Source: a virus
IMG/VR virus record: IMGVR_UViG_3300042448_002205
Location: 1-32,932 of that record
Direction: 5' to 3' (one strand)
Length of the DNA stretch: 32,932 nucleotides
Notes under the pieces: generated by a model
Database searches by the model: none
Told to the model about the DNA's origin: nothing
Seen by the model: the letters and a program-made list of their open reading frames with translations, nothing else
Shown here: piece after piece, positions 28,855 to 32,932 of the stretch
Position numbering within the stretch: the first letter of the stretch is position 1
How the letters are laid out: every line of letters starts with the position of its first letter
Position numbers and translations under genes: made by a program

Positions 28855-30078
28855 ATGAAAATCAAAAAACATCAAAAGAATATTACTTCCCTGATTCACA
28901 ATTATGCGAACGGGGTGCAGAAAGAAATGGTAAGCGGGAATGTGAGTTCCATTCCCGACGGCGACGAAACCCGCCTTGTCACGTACTCGACGACGCTGGC
29001 AAAGCGTAAGGTTTTCGACGACGTCAACAGGAACGCCGTCTTCCTGATTAACTCCCGAACCTACTCCGTAAGTTCGACTCGGCACAAGGGGGCCCTCTAC
29101 CGCTCGATTCCCCTTGAAATCCCTTGCCCGACGGAAGCGACACTCGACTGGAAGACCGTGGATGAGTTCATCCAGTACAGGATTAAACAAGGGTATGCCG
29201 TAACGTTCCCGATTGACGGCCCCTTCTTCTCCTTCTCCCACTCCGTCGTCGAAGACGTTGCGAAGCAAATCGGGAAGTTTCTCGAACACATCGGGAACAA
29301 GCGAATCAGGTCCGCAAGCGTTATTGATATCTGGCGGAACTATAAACTCCTGAAAACCGCACAATGGTTTCAGAAAGTTCTCAACCAGCGAGACGGCGAA
29401 GAGAAGCGAGTGAGCAAGGCACTTCGCAACGTCGGGAAGAAGTTCAGAAAGACCGCTCAGGAATATGTCGCACGTGTCGAAGATTACAACGCACGTAAGG
29501 GAGAACTTAGGCAGAAGCGATTAGATGATAGCGTGCAAGCGGTCCGCAGTAAACTCAACCAGTTCGGCGAATCATATCGGGACGCCGTGGACGTTTGCCT
29601 AGAGGAACTCAGGTTCCGACGGGAAGCGTGGAGGCAGGGAGTTATGCCGATGCACCTGACGTCACCGTTCTCCGTGTTCTCTGACGGCTCGAAGAAGGCG
29701 GGGCTGATGTTCCGCAGTTTCTGGGAAGAACTTCAGGACCGAAAGAAGCACACGGCGTTCGACTCCTTCACATCATTCGTCAGGTTTATCGTCGAAGAGG
29801 TTAAAGGGGCCGATGCTCTCGCCGACACGGGAGAGGTTTTGAGGGTAGAGGCCGAAGAGGTTGCGACGTCACGGGGTGCGAGAGTTCCCGAAGGGATTGC
29901 CTCAAGGGTGTTTCGCCGACACGCCGAAGAACTCAGGAAGGACGCCCACAAGTTCGAGCCTCCCGTCGCCGTCGGGCCGTTCCAAATGCGAGAGGTTGCC
30001 GACGGGTTCGTCCTGATAGGTTGTCACCGTATCAACCAAAGGGACCTGTTGAGACTGGCGGAAGAGCGGGGCTGGTAA
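28855..30078 (+). CDS. Large early-type protein of unknown function, 407 aa
   Basis: By far the largest gene of the right-hand early region, and I do not recognise it. The N-terminus is basic (MKIKKHQKNITSLIHNYANG). The middle (about 180-260) is a long charged helix with coiled-coil tendency (KALRNVGKKFRKTAQEYVAR, then ARKGELRQKRLDDSVQAV). The C-terminus is a separate small module (REVADGFVLIGCHRINQRDL, then LRLAEERGW). Composition and a 'CHRINQ' segment do not identify a catalytic site. It has its own promoter with a 17-base spacer and a strong terminator immediately after it, so it is a monocistronic unit just ahead of the repetitive array. It may be a host-takeover protein. Confidence 0.7.
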   Translation: MKIKKHQKNITSLIHNYANGVQKEMVSGNVSSIPDGDETRLVTYSTTLAKRKVFDDVNRNAVFLINSRTYSVSSTRHKGALYRSIPLEIPCPTEATLDWKTVDEFIQYRIKQGYAVTFPIDGPFFSFSHSVVEDVAKQIGKFLEHIGNKRIRSASVIDIWRNYKLLKTAQWFQKVLNQRDGEEKRVSKALRNVGKKFRKTAQEYVARVEDYNARKGELRQKRLDDSVQAVRSKLNQFGESYRDAVDVCLEELRFRREAWRQGVMPMHLTSPFSVFSDGSKKAGLMFRSFWEELQDRKKHTAFDSFTSFVRFIVEEVKGADALADTGEVLRVEAEEVATSRGARVPEGIASRVFRRHAEELRKDAHKFEPPVAVGPFQMREVADGFVLIGCHRINQRDLLRLAEERGW

Positions 30079-30085
30079 GCAAAGC

Positions 30086-30117
30086 GAAGGGGGCCGAAAG
30101 GCTCCCTTCTTTTTTTG
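30086..30117 (+). terminator. Terminator after the 407-aa gene
   Basis: A 10-pair stem (gaagggggcc / ggctcccttc, one G-T pair) with a GAAA tetraloop, then tctttttttg. It is a textbook intrinsic terminator and separates the early operon from array unit A. Confidence 0.9.
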
Positions 30118-30126
30118 CCTTACGTG

Positions 30127-30155
30127 TTGACGGCCTCCCTAATGTGTTACACGTT
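30127..30155 (+). promoter_or_regulatory. Promoter of array unit A
   Basis: TTGACG (30127-30132), a 17-base spacer and CACGTT (30150-30155). The GTG is 6 bases after the -10, the same distance as in the other five units. Confidence 0.6.
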
Positions 30156-30158
30156 CAA

Positions 30159-30234
30159 CCCGTGGACACTAACCACCACGGGGAATCCTCCGACGCTGTC
30201 TCCCCCAGCGTCACCGCCCGAAGCGGTTCTTCGG
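30159..30234 (+). ncRNA. Array element A: 5' three-hairpin RNA element
   Basis: H1 pairs CCCGTGG (30159-30165) with CCACGGG (30176-30182) and contains the start codon. GGGGA (30180-30184) follows. H2 is GACGCTG/CAGCGTC (30192-30198, 30206-30212) with loop TCTCCCC. H3 is CCGAAG/CTTCGG (30218-30223, 30229-30234). This is the only unit whose H1 loop is ACACTAACCA rather than AACCTAWCAA. The loop of H2 is complementary to GGGGA. Confidence 0.7.
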
Positions 30235-30482
30235 AACACGTGCCGTTCTCTGCCAATCCTGCCAGCCCCGCCGAAAAGCGGTTTCTGACGGCCCTCTCTC
30301 GCACCCGTGCGAGAAAGAACGGAATCCTCCACTCCTATAACAAGATTATGGAAAATCTAGAGGAGGCCCGAAAGTTCGCCGAACAAGCGAGTGGGCACAA
30401 CGTCAGCGAATCGGACCGCAAGGTTCTGTTCACCCTTGCGACGAAGGCCCTGAAGGGTTTCCGACTTAAGACGCCGAAATAA
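30162..30482 (+). CDS. Array unit A protein, 106 aa, leaderless GTG start
   Basis: The first ATG in this frame is far downstream (30346), so the GTG at 30162, at the predicted transcript start, is the sensible start. The N-terminal 25 residues are dictated by the RNA element (VDTNHHGESSDAVSPSV). The rest is a basic helical protein (RFLTALSRTRARKNGILHSY, then NLEEARKFAEQASG, VLFTLATKALKGFRLK). No family is recognised. It has no visible homology to the other units beyond the 5' element. Confidence 0.6.
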   Translation: MDTNHHGESSDAVSPSVTARSGSSEHVPFSANPASPAEKRFLTALSRTRARKNGILHSYNKIMENLEEARKFAEQASGHNVSESDRKVLFTLATKALKGFRLKTPK

Positions 30483-30504
30483 TCCAACCGAAAGGTTCCA
30501 CAAC

Positions 30505-30532
30505 GGGCCCCCGCAAGGGGGCTCTTTTTGTT
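30505..30532 (+). terminator. Terminator of array unit A
   Basis: An 8-pair stem GGGCCCCC / GGGGGCTC with loop GCAA (30513-30516), then tttttgttt. The GCAA loop recurs in the next two terminators. Confidence 0.88.
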
Positions 30533-30534
30533 TA

Positions 30535-30563
30535 TTGCGTTCGACGTCGTCGTGTTCCACATT
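30535..30563 (+). promoter_or_regulatory. Promoter of array unit B
   Basis: TTGCGT (30535-30540), a 17-base spacer and CACATT (30558-30563). The GTG at 30570 is 6 bases after the -10. The -35 starts only about 6 bases after the previous T-tract. Confidence 0.6.
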
Positions 30564-30568
30564 GTGAG

Positions 30569-30643
30569 CGTGGAACCTATCAACCACGGGGAAAAAAACG
30601 ACGCTGTCTCCCCCAGCGTCAACCAGCCGACGGTCTTGTCGGC
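30569..30643 (+). ncRNA. Array element B: 5' three-hairpin RNA element
   Basis: H1 is CGTGG/CCACG (30569-30573, 30584-30588) with loop AACCTATCAA. GGGGA is at 30588-30592. H2 is GACGCTG/CAGCGTC (30600-30606, 30614-30620) with loop TCTCCCC. H3 is GCCGAC/GTCGGC (30626-30631, 30638-30643) with loop GGTCTT. Confidence 0.75.
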
Positions 30644-31109
30644 GAGTTTCAAAACCTCCCTCTTCGTCGCTGGGATTTTGAACGGGGCCCTAGAAACTGG
30701 ACTCAACCCGAATTGGTTTCAGTTAAAGCACAAGCGAAGTCACGACGGCTTTCTCGACGCCGCTTTTGCCGAAGGCGGGCTCGACACTCCCAGCGGGAAA
30801 CCCGCACGGGAAGACTGGAGCCTGACGGTGCGGATGAATGCAAACGACGAAGACGACGACGCAGATTCACCGTACAAGCGAATCACCGCCAAGTCAGCCG
30901 TCGCCGTTTGGAAGCGATACGCTTACGGGAAGCGAGAAATGACGGCCCACGCCCGTGCCCGATTCGTCAAACTCTTATGCGTCGTCGAACTGCACGCCCG
31001 TGGACTGCACGACGATGCCGACGAAATCCTGAGTACGTTCGACTTCGACGGTGTGGATTATGACTGCTTCCTTCAGGTTGCGACGTGCGGAGACGTCATC
31101 TACGGATGA
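30570..31109 (+). CDS. Array unit B protein, 179 aa, leaderless GTG start
   Basis: The GTG at 30570 is at the predicted +1; an in-frame GTG two codons earlier (30564) exists but not in most other units. Residues 1-25 are the element-encoded VEPINHGEKNDAVSPSVNQP. The rest is an alpha-helical protein with an acidic patch (NANDEDDDADSPYKR) and helices AVAVWKRYAYGKREMTAHAR then VKLLCVVELHARGLHDDADE. No family is recognised. Likely an early phage accessory protein. Confidence 0.65.
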   Translation: MEPINHGEKNDAVSPSVNQPTVLSASFKTSLFVAGILNGALETGLNPNWFQLKHKRSHDGFLDAAFAEGGLDTPSGKPAREDWSLTVRMNANDEDDDADSPYKRITAKSAVAVWKRYAYGKREMTAHARARFVKLLCVVELHARGLHDDADEILSTFDFDGVDYDCFLQVATCGDVIYG

Positions 31110-31115
31110 CACGAC

Positions 31116-31144
31116 GGGGCCCCGCAAGGGGCCCCTTTTTGTTT
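31116..31144 (+). terminator. Terminator of array unit B
   Basis: A perfect 8-pair stem GGGGCCCC/GGGGCCCC (31116-31123, 31128-31135) with loop GCAA, then tttttgttt. Confidence 0.9.
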
Positions 31145-31145
31145 C

Positions 31146-31174
31146 TTGTGTTTGTCCTGTAGGCCGTGCAGATT
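31146..31174 (+). promoter_or_regulatory. Promoter of array unit C
   Basis: TTGTGT (31146-31151), a 17-base spacer and CAGATT (31169-31174). The GTG at 31181 is 6 bases further. Confidence 0.55.
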
Positions 31175-31179
31175 GTGAG

Positions 31180-31255
31180 CGTGGAACCTATCAACCACGG
31201 GGAAAACAACGGTGAGCGTCTCCCCCGCTCCCAATCCGCCGACGATATCTTCGGC
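31180..31255 (+). ncRNA. Array element C: 5' three-hairpin RNA element
   Basis: H1 is CGTGG/CCACG (31180-31184, 31195-31199). GGGGA is at 31199-31203. H2 is GAGCG/CGCTC (31214-31218, 31226-31230) with the invariant loop TCTCCCC. H3 is GCCGA/TCGGC (31238-31242, 31251-31255). Both arms of H2 differ from units A and B, but pairing is kept. Confidence 0.75.
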
Positions 31256-31588
31256 ACTAACTTCGTCGGCTTGTGCGAGTTCCCTAAAAACGAACTCCAC
31301 CAGCGAGACACGATTCTACTCCAGATTCGGAACATCGGCTGGTACGTTGAGGATGAGGACGGCGTTCGAATCGAGCCCGACGGCACGCACTTGTTTCTGA
31401 TTCTCGAAGACACGTTCGAAGAGTTCGCCGACCCGACTGACATCAGCCCCGCCGATACGAAGAACATTGCCGACCGAATCGAGCGGTTCTTGTCCGACAA
31501 GTTCGAGCGGGAACTCGCAACGCTCCAGTTCCGAGTCGTGCAACGGAAGAAGAAGAAAGGGACGCCCGACGACGTCAGGCTGAACTAA
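31181..31588 (+). CDS. Array unit C protein, 135 aa, leaderless GTG start
   Basis: Starts VEPINHGENNGERLPRSQSA; the H2 loop is read as L-P-R here instead of V-S-P as in units A, B and D, i.e. in a different frame. The remaining residues form an acidic alpha/beta protein (LLQIRNIGWYVEDEDGVRIE, then GTHLFLILEDTFEEFADPTD) with a Lys-rich end (QRKKKKGTPDDVRLN). No family is recognised. Confidence 0.65.
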   Translation: MEPINHGENNGERLPRSQSADDIFGTNFVGLCEFPKNELHQRDTILLQIRNIGWYVEDEDGVRIEPDGTHLFLILEDTFEEFADPTDISPADTKNIADRIERFLSDKFERELATLQFRVVQRKKKKGTPDDVRLN

Positions 31589-31593
31589 CAACT

Positions 31594-31621
31594 GGCCCCC
31601 GCAAGGGGGCCTTTTTTGTTT
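31594..31621 (+). terminator. Terminator of array unit C
   Basis: A 7-pair stem GGCCCCC/GGGGGCC (31594-31600, 31605-31611) with loop GCAA, then ttttttgttt. Confidence 0.9.
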
Positions 31622-31635
31622 CCCGTTTTTGTCGC

Positions 31636-31665
31636 TTGCACGCCCGGCCTTTTGTCGCCTAGTGT
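31636..31665 (+). promoter_or_regulatory. Promoter of array unit D
   Basis: TTGCAC (31636-31641), an 18-base spacer and TAGTGT (31660-31665), the best -10 of the set. The GTG at 31672 is 6 bases on. Confidence 0.6.
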
Positions 31666-31668
31666 TCT

Positions 31669-31745
31669 CCCGTGGAACCTAACAACCACGGGGAAATCCA
31701 GAAGAGCGTCTCCCCCGCTCTCAACCAGCCGACGGTCTTGTCGGC
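31669..31745 (+). ncRNA. Array element D: 5' three-hairpin RNA element
   Basis: H1 is CCCGTGG/CCACGGG (31669-31675, 31686-31692) with loop AACCTAACAA. GGGGA is at 31690-31694. H2 is AGAGCG/CGCTCT (31703-31708, 31716-31721) with loop TCTCCCC. H3 is GCCGAC/GTCGGC (31728-31733, 31740-31745) with loop GGTCTT. Confidence 0.75.
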
Positions 31746-32091
31746 AACCGAAACGCTCCGCCGTTACATCCTCGGCGAGTACAAGGGCAAGTTCCCCAGC
31801 GTCAACTGGAACACCGACGGCAACATCTTCGCCGTCCTCGGAACGCTCAGCAGGGCGTGGAAGCATACGGACCGCAACGTTGCGGACCGCCTCCGAATCC
31901 TCAGCCAGTTCGCAATGGCGGGAGAACTTCCTGAGAGCGTGCCGAACGCTCGAACGCTCAGCGAGAACCTCAGGAAGGAAATGGAAGGATACGACGAACT
32001 CCTCTCCTTCTGCATCGGCCTGAGCGTCGCCGACTACGTCGAAGACGACGAAGAGGACAGCGACGACGACGACGAAGACAGCGACGAATAA
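31672..32091 (+). CDS. Array unit D protein, 139 aa, leaderless GTG start
   Basis: The N-terminus is element-encoded (VEPNNHGEIQKSVSPALNQP). The middle is helical (ETLRRYILGEYKGKFPSVNW, then FAVLGTLSRAWKHTDRNVAD). The C-terminus is a highly acidic tail (EDDEEDSDDDDEDSDE) that could mimic nucleic acid or bind basic proteins, a feature of some phage inhibitors of host DNA-binding proteins. That last point is only a possibility. No family is recognised. Confidence 0.65.
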   Translation: MEPNNHGEIQKSVSPALNQPTVLSATETLRRYILGEYKGKFPSVNWNTDGNIFAVLGTLSRAWKHTDRNVADRLRILSQFAMAGELPESVPNARTLSENLRKEMEGYDELLSFCIGLSVADYVEDDEEDSDDDDEDSDE

Positions 32092-32097
32092 AGCAAC

Positions 32098-32126
32098 GGG
32101 GCCCCAGCGATGGGGCCCTTTTTGTT
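32098..32126 (+). terminator. Terminator of array unit D
   Basis: A 7-pair stem GGGCCCC/GGGGCCC (32099-32105, 32112-32118) with loop AGCGAT, then tttttgttt. Confidence 0.88.
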
Positions 32127-32128
32127 TG

Positions 32129-32157
32129 TTGCGTCGGGCATCGTGTAAGGCTTTTGT
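32129..32157 (+). promoter_or_regulatory. Promoter of array unit E
   Basis: TTGCGT (32129-32134), a 17-base spacer and TTTTGT (32152-32157), a weak -10. The GTG at 32164 is again 6 bases on. Confidence 0.45.
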
Positions 32158-32238
32158 CAGGACGTGGAACCTAACACACCTGAGGGCAATCCCGATTCGA
32201 ACCCCCTCTCGAATCAGTCCGCCGACGACGCTGTCGGC
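32158..32238 (+). ncRNA. Array element E: divergent 5' hairpin element
   Basis: H1 is weak here (CAGG/CCTG, 32158-32161 and 32179-32182, is the only obvious pairing). H2 is GATTCGA/TCGAATC (32194-32200, 32209-32215), a completely different stem, with loop ACCCCCTC. H3 is GCCGAC/GTCGGC (32221-32226, 32233-32238). The upstream G-rich strand is GAGGG (32182-32186), which matches CCCTC in the loop, so the loop-strand complementarity is preserved by a double change. Confidence 0.65.
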
Positions 32239-32610
32239 ATCAACATCAACCGAGGCTTGTGCAACCTCTCGACGTTCCTGCACAAGAATCGCAACTGGGG
32301 CCCGTCGCCTCCCCGCTGGTCTTCGCTGTATGAAATCGAACGGTGCTTCGGCGGACCTGAGGAAGGAGGATGGTGGTATGACTGGCTCACCCCCATCGCT
32401 TGCGTCAGGGAACCGTTCAGTCAGGAGGACCGCAAGGCGATGCTCGAACGCTTCAGGAATGAACACGGGGCAATCTTCGAAGGCGACGAAATCGACGGTA
32501 TCAAAACTCCCGCTTTCTGGTCCGCCTCCCGACGACGTGCGACGCACATCGTACTCGACGACGACGTCCCGTTCTCAGAATCCAGTCATACCGTACCACA
32601 TTACGAATGA
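32164..32610 (+). CDS. Array unit E protein, 148 aa, leaderless GTG start
   Basis: Starts VEPNTPEGNPDSNPLSNQSA. The body is rich in Trp, Gly and Arg (RNWGPSPPRWSSLYEIERCF, then GGPEEGGWWYDWLTPIACVR) with a helical part (EDRKAMLERFRNEHGAIFEG). No family is recognised. The two Trp/Gly segments may form a compact beta or zinc-free fold; no catalytic motif is visible. Confidence 0.65.
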   Translation: MEPNTPEGNPDSNPLSNQSADDAVGININRGLCNLSTFLHKNRNWGPSPPRWSSLYEIERCFGGPEEGGWWYDWLTPIACVREPFSQEDRKAMLERFRNEHGAIFEGDEIDGIKTPAFWSASRRRATHIVLDDDVPFSESSHTVPHYE

Positions 32611-32615
32611 ACTCA

Positions 32616-32642
32616 GGGCCCCAGCGATGGGGCCCTTTTCTT
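32616..32642 (+). terminator. Terminator of array unit E
   Basis: A 7-pair stem GGGCCCC/GGGGCCC (32616-32622, 32629-32635) with loop AGCGAT, the same loop as unit D, then ttttctttt. Confidence 0.85.
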
Positions 32643-32647
32643 TTGCG

Positions 32648-32676
32648 TTGCATCAGGACGCCCGACGTCTCACATT
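32648..32676 (+). promoter_or_regulatory. Promoter of array unit F
   Basis: TTGCAT (32648-32653), a 17-base spacer and CACATT (32671-32676), the same -10 as unit B. The GTG at 32683 is 6 bases on. Confidence 0.6.
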
Positions 32677-32680
32677 CGAG

Positions 32681-32757
32681 CCGTGGAACCTATCAACCAC
32701 GGGGACAATTCTCCCGAACGTCTCCCCCGTTCGAACTCCGCTGAGGAGATTCTCAGC
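32681..32757 (+). ncRNA. Array element F: 5' three-hairpin RNA element
   Basis: H1 is CCGTGG/CCACGG (32681-32686, 32697-32702) with loop AACCTATCAA. GGGGA is at 32701-32705. H2 is CGAACG/CGTTCG (32715-32720, 32728-32733) with loop TCTCCCC. H3 is GCTGAG/CTCAGC (32740-32745, 32752-32757), a stem unlike any other unit, with loop GAGATT. Confidence 0.75.
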
Positions 32758-32932
32758 AACCTCAACAAGACGCTCGAAGCCGTCAGGCTTCGGAAGACGC
32801 ACGTCGGCGACGAAGTCATCGCCCTGCACGACGAAATCGAAGCGATGCCCGTTGCTGACCGTCGCCTCCCGTTCCTTCGCTCCCAGCGGGACGAACTGCG
32901 GAAGGCTTACAGGGCACTCGACGCAATCGAAG
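32683..32932 (+). CDS. Array unit F protein, N-terminal 83 residues (runs off the window)
   Basis: Open from the GTG at 32683 to the window edge. The N-terminus is element-encoded (VEPINHGDNSPERLPRSNSA). A charged helical region follows (NLNKTLEAVRLRKTHVGDEV, then LPFLRSQRDELRKAYRALDA). The array therefore probably continues beyond the window. No family is recognised. Confidence 0.6.
   Translation, partial: MEPINHGDNSPERLPRSNSAEEILSNLNKTLEAVRLRKTHVGDEVIALHDEIEAMPVADRRLPFLRSQRDELRKAYRALDAIE

Noticed and set aside
28582-29364. Minus-strand open frame of 260 codons opposite the 407-aa gene
   Set aside because: It crosses a promoter and two plus-strand genes and has no start context or motif.
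31585-32547. Minus-strand open frame of 320 codons across array units D and E
   Set aside because: It runs antisense through two promoters, two elements and a terminator that are well supported on the plus strand. Long antisense frames are common in GC-rich sequence with CGN/GAC codons.
30192-32733. H2 palindromes as operator sites for one repressor
   Set aside because: A protein-binding palindrome would keep its arms constant. Here the arms change from unit to unit and only the loop is kept, which fits RNA structure instead.
30159-32757. Array elements as a CRISPR array
   Set aside because: Copies are 400-600 bp apart with coding sequence between them, and the repeats differ in their stems. 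There is no constant repeat of 24-40 bp and no short spacers.
1-32932. tRNA genes, integrase, attachment sites, transposons
   Set aside because: No cloverleaf sequence, recombinase motif, terminal inverted repeats or target duplications were seen on reading either strand.

Overview
The window is a gapless segment of a tailed (podovirus-like) bacteriophage genome. There is no rRNA, tRNA, integrase or transposase. The rightward late block resembles a T7-type tail and ejectosome module. The leftward block is a lambda-like replication and recombination module with no polymerase gene in view. The host cannot be named. Almost no start codon is preceded by a Shine-Dalgarno sequence, while good TTGACA/TTGACG -35 boxes are common, so the host is probably one that uses SD-independent initiation.

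Layout. (1) 1-19659, plus strand, almost all translationally coupled: end of a small structural gene, a Tyr/Asn-rich surface-type protein, two small proteins (one a 35-aa membrane peptide), a 536-aa tail component, a tail fibre, a gp13-position protein, a gp14-like internal protein, a 1397-aa LysM-containing internal protein, a 2258-aa giant internal protein carrying a metallopeptidase motif and an ADP-ribosyltransferase-like domain, a holin-like protein, two paralogues with a common C-terminal module, and a lipoprotein with a C-terminal membrane domain. (2) 26606-19616, minus strand: small membrane protein, endonuclease VII, RecE/ExoVIII-like nuclease, replication initiator containing an apparent iteron origin, DnaC-like helicase loader, a 55-aa ribbon-helix-helix protein, ERF single-strand annealing protein, then a run of small coupled genes including HTH proteins and a metallophosphoesterase. 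(3) 26624-30078, plus strand: short early-type genes, several with a -35 box that overlaps the stop codon of the previous gene, ending in a 407-aa unknown protein and a strong terminator. (4) 30118-32932, plus strand: a tandem array of at least six one-gene transcription units.

The array in (4) is the most striking part. Each unit has a -35/-10 pair whose -10 ends exactly 6 nt before a GTG codon, then a roughly 75-nt three-hairpin element beginning at that GTG, then an unrelated small ORF, and (in the five complete units) its own GC-rich terminator. The middle hairpin keeps a C-rich loop while its stem sequence changes with compensation on both arms, and a G-rich strand just upstream is complementary to the loop (a likely pseudoknot). 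The elements are read in different frames in different units, so the nucleic-acid structure rather than the peptide appears to be conserved. I know of no described RNA family that matches, but no search was possible.

Other points worth attention are the in-phase iterons inside the initiator gene, the pair of late proteins sharing one C-terminal module behind different N-terminal domains (the second starting like an ART domain), and the evidence for leaderless or near-leaderless transcripts.
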